Positions 1 through 7,172 of a stretch of 64,000 bases of DNA are shown here, in pieces (position 1 is the first letter of the stretch; each line of letters starts with the position of its first letter). A model generated the notes under the pieces. The model was not told the origin of the DNA, did not search any database, and saw only the letters and a program-made list of their open reading frames with translations. Both the position numbers and the translations under genes were made by a program. The stretch lies in NCBI RefSeq assembly GCF_026107515.2, contig NZ_JAPCHW010000002.1, positions 124,001-188,000 on the forward strand, read 5' to 3'. The DNA comes from Glutamicibacter sp. MNS18. GTDB lineage: Bacteria > Actinomycetota > Actinomycetes > Actinomycetales > Micrococcaceae.

Positions 1-73
1 CAAGCGTGGTGATGAATCCTGCGAGCACCGCGGAGAACAGGGACTCGCGGCGGGCAGACCATTGTTTGGGCAT
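1..73 (-). CDS. 5' end of an unidentified protein (partial, runs off the left edge)
   Basis: Only the first 24 codons are in the window, reading MPKQWSARRESLFSAVLAGF and then ITTL on the minus strand. A basic N-terminus followed by a hydrophobic stretch suggests a cytoplasmic start leading into a first membrane helix, but too little is present to name a family. The ATG at 73-71 has no Shine-Dalgarno sequence. An AAGAAT element ends six bases upstream of it, the spacing of a leaderless start seen repeatedly in this window. The product is unknown. Confidence 0.5.
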   Translation of the reverse strand, partial: MPKQWSARRESLFSAVLAGFITTL

Positions 74-167
74 GAGTACATTCTTAGCCCGTCATTGCCG
101 GGTTGGTGAACTTCATGTCCGGGCATCGCAACAACTTCCGGAGGTGATACGGCATCGGGCACGCGAA

Positions 168-194
168 AGGCACCGGACCGCTGGTCCGGTGCCT
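168..194 (-). terminator. Perfect 12-bp hairpin downstream of the antitoxin-like gene
   Basis: The arms AGGCACCGGACC and GGTCCGGTGCCT are separated by GCT. The hairpin sits between the end of the small minus-strand gene (240) and the partial gene at the left edge. Only a short T tract (TTT) follows on the minus strand, so termination is likely but the intrinsic signal is weak. Confidence 0.6.
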
Positions 195-239
195 CCCTAC
201 GCGCTGTGGGCGATGCCCGACTTGTCGCGTCAAAAAAGT

Positions 240-455
240 CTAGGCTTTGTCGCCCTTGAGATTATTCAGCAGGCCCTGGGCACCGTCCTGGAGACCGTCC
301 ACTTTATCGGCGAACTTTCCACCGGTTTTCGCGTCGACGAAGTCCCCGGCTTTTTCGATGCCTTCGGATACCTTTTCCGAATTCTCGGCGGCGAACTGGC
401 CAGCTTTTTGCGCTAGTCCTTCGGCTTTGCCCTTTAGCTCGTCAAATTTTGACAA
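240..455 (-). CDS. MT0933-like antitoxin family small protein
   Basis: A 71-residue, highly charged, mostly helical protein with no cysteine and no membrane segment. Repeated KxxGxAxxF/A patterns (GKAEGLAQKAGQFAAENSEK, then KTGGKFADKVDG) are typical of the actinobacterial MT0933/Rv0909-type antitoxin-like family. The start is a TTG at 455-453: AAGGAGGT lies seven bases upstream, and no ATG or GTG in frame fits the family length. No toxin gene is adjacent, since a tRNA operon lies upstream and an unrelated gene downstream. The family label therefore does not establish a working toxin-antitoxin pair; many family members are solitary and of unknown role. Confidence 0.72.
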   Translation of the reverse strand: MSKFDELKGKAEGLAQKAGQFAAENSEKVSEGIEKAGDFVDAKTGGKFADKVDGLQDGAQGLLNNLKGDKA

Positions 456-649
456 AAAGGCCACCTCCTTATCAACGCTGGGAACACCTGCCGTTCCCAC
501 TCCTCTGGTAATCGTAGACCGATATTTACGACTCCGGAAGGACTTCGACAATTTCGTTTCGAGATTCAGCTCAGCGCGAGAATCCGGAGGTCCCCTCGGC
601 TGCGGGTGCGCGATTCCAGAACTGCGGGAGGAGGTGAGAATACTGCCGG

Positions 650-682
650 AAAAGCAAAGAAGACCACCTGATCCAGATGGTC
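650..682 (-). terminator. Terminator of the tRNA operon
   Basis: On the minus strand GACCATCT and AGGTGGTC form an 8-bp stem (one G-T pair) with a 5-base loop, followed by TTCTTTGCTTTT. It lies 11 bases past the encoded CCA of the last tRNA-Gly, so it ends the tRNA transcript. Confidence 0.7.
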
Positions 683-692
683 CTCTGTGCTT

Positions 693-768
693 TGGAGCGG
701 ACAACGAGGTTCGAACTCGCGACCTCAACCTTGGCAAGGTTGCGCTCTACCAGCTGAGCTATGTCCGC
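693..768 (-). tRNA. tRNA-Gly (GCC), copy nearest the operon end, CCA encoded
   Basis: Reading the minus strand, GCGGACA pairs with TGTCCGC to form the acceptor stem. The D arm contains AGCTCAGCTGGTAGAGC, the anticodon loop is TTGCCAA (anticodon GCC) and the T loop is GTTCGAACC. The body is 73 nt with a U discriminator. Unlike the other two tRNA-Gly copies, this one is followed by an encoded CCA. It is the last tRNA of the minus-strand operon. Confidence 0.96.
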
Positions 769-804
769 ATTATGTAGAACATCAATCATACGATGAATGC
801 TCCG

Positions 805-876
805 TGCGCGATACTGGGATCGAACCAGTGACCTCTTCCGTGTCAGGGAAGCGCGCTACCGCTGCGCCAATCGCGC
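805..876 (-). tRNA. tRNA-Val (GAC)
   Basis: A 72-nt cloverleaf on the minus strand: acceptor GCGCGAT/ATCGCGC, anticodon stem CTTCC/GGAAG around loop CTGACAC (anticodon GAC), T loop GGTTCGATCCC, A discriminator, no encoded CCA. It is identical to the copy at 1032-1103. Confidence 0.96.
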
Positions 877-928
877 CGATATTCCGAAGAACTTCGGCCA
901 AGAACCTAGGATACCCCAGGAACTTCCG

Positions 929-1001
929 AGCGGACAACGAGGTTCGAACTCGCGACCTCAACCTTGGCAAGGTTGCGCTCTACCAGCTGAGCTATGTCCG
1001 C
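929..1001 (-). tRNA. tRNA-Gly (GCC), second copy
   Basis: Same 73-nt sequence as the tRNA-Gly at 696-768, anticodon GCC. The bases after the U discriminator are CGG, so CCA must be added post-transcriptionally. It lies between the two identical tRNA-Val genes. Confidence 0.96.
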
Positions 1002-1031
1002 ATGAGCAATCATCCGAGGATGAATGTTCCG

Positions 1032-1103
1032 TGCGCGATACTGGGATCGAACCAGTGACCTCTTCCGTGTCAGGGAAGCGCGCTACCGCTGCGCCAATCG
1101 CGC
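1032..1103 (-). tRNA. tRNA-Val (GAC), second copy
   Basis: Identical over 72 nt to the tRNA-Val at 805-876. The spacer bases beyond its 3' end (GGAACATTCATCC on the minus strand) closely match those after the other copy (GGAGCATTCATCG), so a Val-Gly unit was probably duplicated in tandem. Confidence 0.96.
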
Positions 1104-1140
1104 AAAAAAGACTACTGCTTTTGGCTTCACGCCAAACGCG

Positions 1141-1211
1141 AGGTGGGGACGGGATTCGAACCCGCGTATACGGCTTTGCAGGCCGCTGCCTCGCCTCTCG
1201 GCCACCCCACC
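1141..1211 (-). tRNA. tRNA-Cys (GCA)
   Basis: A 71-nt cloverleaf on the minus strand: acceptor GGTGGGG/CCCCACC, anticodon loop CTGCAAA (anticodon GCA), T loop GGTTCGAATCC. The U discriminator is the usual cysteine identity base. No CCA is encoded. It is the only tRNA-Cys in the window. Confidence 0.96.
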
Positions 1212-1266
1212 ATGTCCGGTCGGAAACCGGGTTGAATCGGCGAACCGATTCGGTGATCTTTTTGCG

Positions 1267-1339
1267 AGCGGACAACGAGGTTCGAACTCGCGACCTCAAC
1301 CTTGGCAAGGTTGCGCTCTACCAGCTGAGCTATGTCCGC
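1267..1339 (-). tRNA. tRNA-Gly (GCC), first in the operon
   Basis: Third identical 73-nt tRNA-Gly (GCC) and the promoter-proximal gene of the operon. The bases following the U discriminator are CGC, so no CCA is encoded. Confidence 0.96.
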
Positions 1340-1391
1340 AAAAAATGGTTGTTCATCTGCCGTTTCCGGCGTCTTTCCAACGAGTAAAAAC

Positions 1392-1419
1392 TCTATACGA
1401 GATCATGCCGAAGCGCCAA
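1392..1419 (-). promoter_or_regulatory. Probable promoter of the tRNA operon
   Basis: On the minus strand TTGGCG (1419-1414) is followed after 16 bases by TATAGA (1397-1392), about 50 bases upstream of the first tRNA-Gly. No other sigma-70-like pair stands out in the 1340-1500 gap. Confidence 0.5.
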
Positions 1420-1525
1420 ATCGAAAGGCTGAGATCTGGTTCACAACCCCATCCCGCCCCGGGAATCCGCGAAAAACTTCCGGAATTTCCCCACGGACTT
1501 GGGGAGAAGGGGCCGCGGCATGTGC

Positions 1526-1537
1526 CATGATCGATTT
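1526..1537 (+). promoter_or_regulatory. -10 element of a probable leaderless promoter
   Basis: CATGAT is followed by six bases and then the ATG at 1538. With no Shine-Dalgarno sequence, transcription probably starts at or next to the start codon. Confidence 0.45.
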
Positions 1538-2398
1538 ATGACCACCCCCAAACTTGCAACTCAAACGGAACTCGGTCGCATGTACGCGCGGCAGGTCGGC
1601 GGACAGGTATCGGTGCCCTCGATAACCACCGTCATCGGCGTGGAGCACATGGACCTCACCGGGTGGGCCGGATATATGGCGGCCAAGTCACTGGCGGAGC
1701 ACGGGCAATTGGCCGAGGCGTTGGGTGACCAGACGCGAATGCGTCGCCTGGTGCGCGAATCGGCGTCGGCATCGGAACAGTACCGGGACCAGACCGCGAC
1801 CCGCGGAGACCGGGTCCACGACTATGCCGAGCAGTTCGCGCTCGGGGTACTCGGCGAACCCAATGAGCTGCGGTCCTCACGGGAACAGCTGGCCGCGAAG
1901 GATGAACTGGGCTTTGCGCGCAGCCTCGAAGCATGGTGGAAGGACTACCGGGTTGAGCCGATTGCTGCCGAGGTCACCGTGTGGAACGAAACGGTGGGCT
2001 ATGCCGGGACCATCGACCTGATCGCCCGGGTCGGTGGCCGGCTGGCGCTGGTGGACTACAAAACCAAGGGCACCGACCGTGATGGGCAGGTCAAGAGCCC
2101 CGACGCAAAGGTCATCATGCAGCTGGTTGCCGCGGCCAAGGCGGAGGAACGCAGTGTGGACCCGGTGGCCGGGCTTTGGGAAGCCTGGCCCTATGGCACC
2201 GATGTGATGTTGCTGGCAGTGGCGCTGGGCGAGGGCGGTTCACGGACCTTCATGGCACCACCGGCTTCCTTGCCCGGATACTGGTCGAAGTTCTGGGCCC
2301 TGCACCGCAGCTGGAAGGCCCACTACGAGCTGGCGCGCAGCGGTCAGGGCCTGACCGAGATCGGTCCGCCACCGGGAACCGTAGAACAACTCCCGTAG
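1538..2398 (+). CDS. PD-(D/E)XK nuclease-superfamily protein (RecB/Cas4-like core)
   Basis: A 286-residue soluble protein. A nuclease-like core lies near residues 145-185: the Glu-containing strand AAEVTVWNETVGYAG, then GTIDLIA, then LALVDYKTKG. This arrangement (E, then GTxD, then DYKT with Asp and Lys) is the metal-binding signature of PD-(D/E)XK nucleases of the RecB/Cas4 type. There is no helicase domain and no cysteine cluster, so it is neither a RecB nor a Cas4 with an iron-sulphur cluster. The ATG at 1538 has no ribosome binding site, but CATGAT ends six bases before it, suggesting a leaderless mRNA. It is co-directional with def, 69 bp downstream. Substrate and role are unknown. Confidence 0.7.
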   Translation: MTTPKLATQTELGRMYARQVGGQVSVPSITTVIGVEHMDLTGWAGYMAAKSLAEHGQLAEALGDQTRMRRLVRESASASEQYRDQTATRGDRVHDYAEQFALGVLGEPNELRSSREQLAAKDELGFARSLEAWWKDYRVEPIAAEVTVWNETVGYAGTIDLIARVGGRLALVDYKTKGTDRDGQVKSPDAKVIMQLVAAAKAEERSVDPVAGLWEAWPYGTDVMLLAVALGEGGSRTFMAPPASLPGYWSKFWALHRSWKAHYELARSGQGLTEIGPPPGTVEQLP

Positions 2399-2467
2399 AC
2401 TGGTTCGGTGGGCTTTGGGCCCCAAGGACTGCGTTGAAGCCAACCTTGAAAGGACGTCACACGGATT

Positions 2468-3031
2468 ATGGCGGTATTGGGAATTCGAATCATCGGGGAT
2501 CCTGTTCTACGAACCAGGGCGCAAGAGGTCACCGAATTCGGCCCCGAGATCCAAAAACTCGTTGACGACATGGACGAAACCATGGAAAACGTGGAGGGGG
2601 CCGGTCTGGCTGCACCGCAAGTGGGTGTTTCCCTGAGGGTCTTCACCTACCAGATCGATGGTGTGCGCGGGCATATCATCAACCCCGTCCTCGAACTCAG
2701 CGAGGACTTCCAGCCGGATGTGGCCGAAGGTTGCCTGTCGATCCCCGGCATCTCGGCCCCGGTGCCCCGGCGACGCCATGTCCGGGCCACCGGTTCGGAC
2801 AAGTTCGGTAATCCGGTCACGTTGGAGGGCGACGGGATGCTTTCGCGCTGCATCCAGCATGAGACCGACCACCTGGACGGAATCCTGTTTCTCGAGCGCC
2901 TGTCCGATGCGGATCGCAAGGCCGCGTGGAAGAAGCTGCGCGCCACCGATTACCGGTTGACCACGGCCAGCACCGTGCAGCAGCGCTCGGGTGCCCTCGG
3001 TTCCAGCTTCGGCGCCGGATTGGGGGGTTAA
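2468..3031 (+). CDS. def: Peptide deformylase
   Basis: Removes the N-formyl group from initiator methionine of new proteins in the cytoplasm. All three family motifs are present in 187 residues: GAGLAAPQVG (about residue 45), EGCLS with the metal-binding Cys (about 90) and QHETDHLDG with two metal-binding His and the catalytic Glu (about 132). The final 40 residues carry an extended tail after the helix, normal for actinobacterial type I enzymes. Three bases separate it from fmt, whose product adds the formyl group that this enzyme removes, so the two form an operon. The start ATG has only a distant AAAGGA upstream. Confidence 0.97.
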   Translation: MAVLGIRIIGDPVLRTRAQEVTEFGPEIQKLVDDMDETMENVEGAGLAAPQVGVSLRVFTYQIDGVRGHIINPVLELSEDFQPDVAEGCLSIPGISAPVPRRRHVRATGSDKFGNPVTLEGDGMLSRCIQHETDHLDGILFLERLSDADRKAAWKKLRATDYRLTTASTVQQRSGALGSSFGAGLGG

Positions 3032-3034
3032 GTC

Positions 3035-3967
3035 ATGCGGATCCTGTTTGCCGGAACCCCTGAAGTGGCCGTGACCTCGCTTGATTACCTGGTCGAGGCC
3101 GGATTCGAGATCGCGGCGGTGCTCACCCGCCCGGATGCCCCGCTGGGGCGCAAACGTGTGCTGACCCCGTCGCCGGTGGCGGCACGGGCCGCGGATCTGG
3201 GCCTGCGGACCATCAAGGCCGCGCGGATCGACGAGGAGGTCACCGCGCAGTTGGCGGCACTGGAATTGGAAGCCGCGGCCATCGTCGCCTTTGGCGGACT
3301 GGTGCCGGACAAGGCGCTGGACGTTCCCGTCCACGGGTGGGTCAACCTGCACTTCTCGCTGCTGCCGGATTGGCGCGGGGCCGCCCCGGTGCAGCACTCG
3401 ATCATCTACGGTGATGACATCACCGGTGCGGTCACCTTCCAGCTGGAAACCGGGCTGGATACCGGTCCGGTCTTCGGGCAGGTGACCGAGCCCATCGGCG
3501 CAATGGACACCGCCGGGGTGCTGCTTGAGCGGCTGAGCCACTCAGGTTCGAAGCTGTTGGTGGACACCTTGCAGGCGATCGCGACCGGGGTGGCTCGGCC
3601 GGTACCGCAGAGCGGATCGGGCAGTTACGCGCCGAAGATCACCGATGCTGACGCGCAGCTGGACTTCACCCGCCCGGCCACCGAGATCCGGCGCCGCGCC
3701 CACGGCACCACCCCGTTCCCCGGCCCGTGGACCCAGGTCGGGACCACCCGCTACAAGTTCGGCCCGCTGCGCGAACGCCGTGAGGTCACCGGTCTCGGTG
3801 CCGGGCAGCTGCGCATCGAGCCGGGCAAGCAGCCCATGGTGCTGGTGGGAACCGCCACCTGGGCCCTGGAACTGACCACCATTCAGCCCCCGGGCAAGAA
3901 GATGATGAACGCCTCCGACTGGGCCCGTGGCCTGCTCGCGAACGGCACGGAAGTGAGCTTCGCATGA
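3035..3967 (+). CDS. fmt: Methionyl-tRNA formyltransferase
   Basis: Transfers a formyl group from 10-formyl-tetrahydrofolate to Met-tRNA(fMet). The N-terminal hydrolase fold starts MRILFAGTPEVA. The folate and catalytic segment has HGWVNLHFSLLPDWRGAAPV (about residues 105-125) with the catalytic Asn/His, followed by TGLDTGPVF. The C-terminal OB-like tRNA-binding domain follows from about residue 210. Length (310) is normal. A GGGGGGTT purine-rich stretch precedes the ATG. Its TGA overlaps the ATG of rsmB, indicating coupling in a def-fmt-rsmB operon. Confidence 0.97.
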   Translation: MRILFAGTPEVAVTSLDYLVEAGFEIAAVLTRPDAPLGRKRVLTPSPVAARAADLGLRTIKAARIDEEVTAQLAALELEAAAIVAFGGLVPDKALDVPVHGWVNLHFSLLPDWRGAAPVQHSIIYGDDITGAVTFQLETGLDTGPVFGQVTEPIGAMDTAGVLLERLSHSGSKLLVDTLQAIATGVARPVPQSGSGSYAPKITDADAQLDFTRPATEIRRRAHGTTPFPGPWTQVGTTRYKFGPLRERREVTGLGAGQLRIEPGKQPMVLVGTATWALELTTIQPPGKKMMNASDWARGLLANGTEVSFA

Positions 3968-5472
3968 GCCAGCCGAATAACCATGAACCACGACGTAATG
4001 AGCGCGGGCGGACCCGCAACCGGGGGCAGGGCGGACCGCGACGCTATTCGACCTCCGCCCCGTCGCAGCGCAAGCGGTCCTCCGACCCCGCCCGCCTGGT
4101 GGCCTTCAAGGTGCTGCGCGAGGTTTCCTCGGCGGACGCCTACGCGAACCTGGTGCTGCCCAAGGCGATCCGCGACCACCACCTGGACAAGCGCGACGCC
4201 GGGTTCGCCACCGAACTGGCCTACGGGGCGTTGCGCGCCCAGGGGTTCTACGATTCGATCCTGGCGACCCTGGTGGACCGGGAGCTGTCCGAACTGGATC
4301 CGGCCGTTCTCGATGCGCTCCGGCTTGGGGCCCACCAGTTGCTGGCGATGCGGGTGCCGAACCATGCGGCCCTGGACGAGACCGTGTCCCTGGCCCGCGC
4401 CCAGATCGGTGCCGGTCCCTCCGGGCTGATCAACGCAGTGCTGCGACGGGTCAGCGCCAAGGAAGTGGATACCTGGCGCGCGGAAGTCGGTGCCAGTGCC
4501 ACCAGCGAAAGCCAACGGCTCGGACTGGAACACGCCCACCCGGAATGGATCGTGCGTGCACTGCGCCAGGGGCTGGTGGCCCATGGCCGCCCGGCGACGG
4601 AAATCACCGAGTTGCTGGAGGCGGACAACGCCGCCCCGGTGGTGAACCTGATCGCATTGCCCGGGTTGGGGGAGTTGGCACCCGTGCTGGAGTCCGGGGC
4701 GGAGCCCGGCACCATGGTCGAAGGTTCGGCCACGTACAGCCACGGCGATGTCAGCCGGGTCCCGGGGGTGAATGAAGGTACGGTCCGGGTGCAGGACGCC
4801 GGAAGCCAGATCATGGCCCACGCCCTGGCCCGGGTGGCACTGCCCGAGCCCGGCGAGGACCGGTACTGGCTAGATTTGTGCGCCGGCCCCGGTGGCAAGG
4901 CCGCCGTGCTCGGGTCCTATGCGGTGCAGCGCGATGCCCGGCTGACCGCCAATGAACCATCCGCACACCGGGCCCGGCTGGTGGAGAAGTCGCTGGCCGC
5001 GGTGCCTGCGGACTTCTGGATGGTTTCCAGCGCGGACGGGCGGGATTACGCAGGCACGGACTACGCGGGGGACTACGACCGGATCATGGTCGACGCCCCC
5101 TGTTCCGGCCTGGGCGCCCTGCGCCGGCGCCCGGAATCCCGCTGGCGCAAGAACGCCCGGGACATCCCGGAGCTGACCGCACTGCAACTTTCGCTGCTGG
5201 AGGCTGCCTTCAACGCGGTGCGGGTGGGCGGGGTCGTCGGCTACGTGACCTGTTCACCCCACCAGGCCGAAACCCGGCTGGTGGTTGAGGATTTCCTGAA
5301 GGCGAATCCCAGTGCAGCACTGCTGGACACCGGGGCTGCGGTGGCCTCGGTGATGCTGCCCGGCACCCCGCCGGCCGCCATGGCCCTGGGGGCGGGGAGC
5401 ACCGTCCAGTTGTGGCCGCACATCCACGGCACCGACGCCATGTTCATGGCGTTGCTGACCAAGACCGCCTAG
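3964..5472 (+). CDS. rsmB: 16S rRNA (cytosine-967-C5)-methyltransferase RsmB/Sun
   Basis: Methylates C967 of 16S rRNA using S-adenosylmethionine. A basic, disordered first 40 residues precede a NusB-like RNA-binding domain (about 45-170). The methyltransferase domain follows: SAM-binding DLCAGPGGKAAVLGS (about residue 304), VDAPCSGLGALRRRPE with the first catalytic Cys, and VTCSPHQAET with the second. Total length is 502 residues, slightly long because of the basic N-terminus. ATGA overlaps the fmt stop codon. Confidence 0.93.
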   Translation: MSQPNNHEPRRNERGRTRNRGQGGPRRYSTSAPSQRKRSSDPARLVAFKVLREVSSADAYANLVLPKAIRDHHLDKRDAGFATELAYGALRAQGFYDSILATLVDRELSELDPAVLDALRLGAHQLLAMRVPNHAALDETVSLARAQIGAGPSGLINAVLRRVSAKEVDTWRAEVGASATSESQRLGLEHAHPEWIVRALRQGLVAHGRPATEITELLEADNAAPVVNLIALPGLGELAPVLESGAEPGTMVEGSATYSHGDVSRVPGVNEGTVRVQDAGSQIMAHALARVALPEPGEDRYWLDLCAGPGGKAAVLGSYAVQRDARLTANEPSAHRARLVEKSLAAVPADFWMVSSADGRDYAGTDYAGDYDRIMVDAPCSGLGALRRRPESRWRKNARDIPELTALQLSLLEAAFNAVRVGGVVGYVTCSPHQAETRLVVEDFLKANPSAALLDTGAAVASVMLPGTPPAAMALGAGSTVQLWPHIHGTDAMFMALLTKTA

Positions 5473-5526
5473 AACCGACCACCCCGCCCGCCCACGCCGG
5501 CGGCCCACCCCAAGGAGAGCAACCCG

Positions 5527-6180
5527 GTGCGCATCAATCCCTCGATCCTGTCGGCCGACTTTGCCAACCTGGCCAGTGAACTGCAACGCATCCACACCGC
5601 CGATGCGGTGCATGTGGATGTGATGGACAACCACTTCGTGCCGAACCTGACCCTGGGCAAGCCGGTGGTCGAAGCCATTGCCGCGAACACCGGGCTGCCG
5701 CTGGACATCCACCTGATGATCGCCGACGCCGACCGCTGGGCCCCGGAATACGCGCAGCTGGGAGTGGATTCGGTGACCTTCCATGCCGAGGCCTCCACCG
5801 CTCCGGTGCGTCTGGCCCGCGAACTGCGGGCGACCGGAGCCAAGGCCTCGATGGCGCTGCGCCCGGCCACCGCGGTCGAACCGTACTTGGATATGCTCGG
5901 CGAGCTGGACATGCTGTTGCTGATGACCGTCGAACCGGGTTTCGGTGGTCAGAAGTTCCTGGACCTGGTGCTGCCCAAGATCCGCCGGGCACGGGCCGCC
6001 ATCGAGGGCTCCGGCAGGCCGATTGCCCTGCAGGTGGATGGAGGGATCTCGCGGGACACGATCCTGCGGGCCGTGGAAGCCGGGGCCGATGTGTTCGTTG
6101 CCGGGTCGGCGGTGTATTCCGCCCCGGAGCCATCGGTGGAAATCGATGTGTTACGCAATCTTGCGCTTGGGGCACACTAG
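5527..6180 (+). CDS. rpe: Ribulose-phosphate 3-epimerase
   Basis: Interconverts ribulose 5-phosphate and xylulose 5-phosphate in the pentose phosphate pathway, so it influences the ribulose 5-phosphate needed by RibBA just downstream. The TIM-barrel signature is complete: [11 protein letters not shown] at the N-terminus, [13 protein letters not shown] with metal-binding Asp, [25 protein letters not shown] and FVAGSAVY. The GTG start at 5527 has AAGGAGAG seven bases upstream. The length of 217 residues is normal. The TAG stop lies inside a perfect palindrome (6171-6187). Confidence 0.96.
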   Translation: MRINPSILSADFANLASELQRIHTADAVHVDVMDNHFVPNLTLGKPVVEAIAANTGLPLDIHLMIADADRWAPEYAQLGVDSVTFHAEASTAPVRLARELRATGAKASMALRPATAVEPYLDMLGELDMLLLMTVEPGFGGQKFLDLVLPKIRRARAAIEGSGRPIALQVDGGISRDTILRAVEAGADVFVAGSAVYSAPEPSVEIDVLRNLALGAH

Positions 6181-6192
6181 GTGTGCCATAAT
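6171..6192 (+). promoter_or_regulatory. Palindrome plus CATAAT element upstream of the FMN riboswitch
   Basis: GGCACAC-TAG-GTGTGCC (6171-6187) is a perfect 7-bp inverted repeat centred on the rpe stop codon. Its right edge abuts a -10-like CATAAT (6187-6192), placed to start the riboswitch transcript near 6199. No good -35 box is seen. It could be an operator or a short hairpin at the rpe end. Confidence 0.4.
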
Positions 6193-6215
6193 CGACAGTA
6201 GCAAACTGAAAAATA

Positions 6216-6352
6216 CGTGCTCCGGGGTCGGTGTAAGTCCGAACCGGCGGTGATAGTCCGCGACCCGAGCCGGGACCCCCACAGGGGAACCGGATTGGTT
6301 GAACCGGTGGAATTCCGGTACCGACAGTTAAAGTCTGGATGGGAGAAGCACG
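6216..6352 (+). ncRNA. FMN riboswitch (RFN element)
   Basis: The conserved core is present: P1 strands CGTGC (6216-6220) and GCACG (6348-6352), the segments TCCGGGGTCGGTGTAAGTCC and AACCGGCGGTGATAGTCCGC, and near the 3' end CCGACAGTTAAAGTCTGGAT followed by GGGAGAAG. It binds flavin mononucleotide and reduces expression of the downstream transporter and riboflavin genes when FMN is abundant. About 115 bases of expression platform separate it from the first gene. Confidence 0.96.
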
Positions 6353-6379
6353 AATTTGATTGACTGGTCCCTCTTCGGG

Positions 6380-6403
6380 CAGCTGCCGTGGCGCAGCTGT
6401 TTC
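6380..6403 (+). terminator. Possible expression-platform hairpin of the FMN riboswitch
   Basis: CAGCTGC and GCAGCTG form a 7-bp stem with a 6-base loop, followed by TTTC. The U tract is short, so this is either a weak conditional terminator or part of a translational switch acting on the ribosome binding site near 6456. Confidence 0.4.
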
Positions 6404-6467
6404 GTCTAGCCGACCGCAGGACATCAAATAAGGTACCCCCGGAGCCGCCGCTTCGAGAAGGGTAATG

Positions 6468-7172
6468 ATGGATTTTCTGCGGTGGCTCATTGAAGCTTTC
6501 GATTCGTATATCACGATCGGTTCCTCCGCGCTGCTGGTGCGTGAGGTCGTGGGTAATATCTTCGGTCTGGCCAGTGCCTTTGGCGGTATGCGCCGCAAGG
6601 TCTGGGCCTGGCCGGTGGGCATCATCGGCAACCTGCTGCTGCTGACCGTATTCCTGGGCAGCCTCTTCGGCAACGCCGACACCGCCAACCTGCTCGGCCA
6701 GGCCGGGCGCCAGATCATGTTCATCGCCGTGGCCGTCTACGGTTGGGTGCGCTGGAAGCAGGCCGCCGATGCCGGTGGCAGCGCCGTCACCCCGCGCTGG
6801 GCCTCGAAGCACACCCGGATCGGGCTGGTTGCCGCGATGATTGTCGGCACCATCGCACTGACCCCGCTCTTCAGGATGCTGGGCTCCTACGAGCCGGTCT
6901 GGGCCGACGCGTGGACCTTCGTCGGGTCGCTGCTTGCAACCTGGGGCATGGCCAAGGGCTGGGTGGAGTTCTGGCTGATCTGGGTGGCGGTGGATGTGGT
7001 CGGTGTGCCGTTGCTGTTCTCCGCCGGCTACTATGCCAGCGCCTTCATGTACCTCTTCTACGGGGTGTTCACCCTGGTCGGATTCTTCGTGTGGATGCGG
7101 GCCAAGAACAACGACAAACCCAGCATCGAAACCGAAATGCCCGATCCACGCATCCAGGCGGGCAGCAAATGA
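6468..7172 (+). CDS. PnuC-family transporter, probably a riboflavin importer (RibM/PnuX type)
   Basis: A polytopic membrane protein of about 234 residues with six to seven hydrophobic segments and the PnuC-family start (REVVGNIFGLASA, WPVGIIGNLLLL). PnuC proteins move nicotinamide riboside, but RFN-controlled actinobacterial members (PnuX/RibM) are known riboflavin transporters. Here the gene is the first after an FMN riboswitch and overlaps ribD by ATGA, so riboflavin import is the better inference. AGAAGGG precedes two tandem ATGs (6465 and 6468); the second has the better spacing. C-terminal residues are hydrophilic and charged. Confidence 0.82.
   Translation: MDFLRWLIEAFDSYITIGSSALLVREVVGNIFGLASAFGGMRRKVWAWPVGIIGNLLLLTVFLGSLFGNADTANLLGQAGRQIMFIAVAVYGWVRWKQAADAGGSAVTPRWASKHTRIGLVAAMIVGTIALTPLFRMLGSYEPVWADAWTFVGSLLATWGMAKGWVEFWLIWVAVDVVGVPLLFSAGYYASAFMYLFYGVFTLVGFFVWMRAKNNDKPSIETEMPDPRIQAGSK

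Noticed and set aside
240-455. A complete toxin-antitoxin pair
   Set aside because: No toxin-like gene lies next to the antitoxin-like gene within the window.
693-1339. Several small protein-coding frames across the tRNA cluster
   Set aside because: They consist of repeated readings of the tRNA genes and have no ribosome binding sites.
2507-3541. A 344-codon minus-strand frame across def and fmt
   Set aside because: Antisense to two well-defined genes, with no domain similarity.
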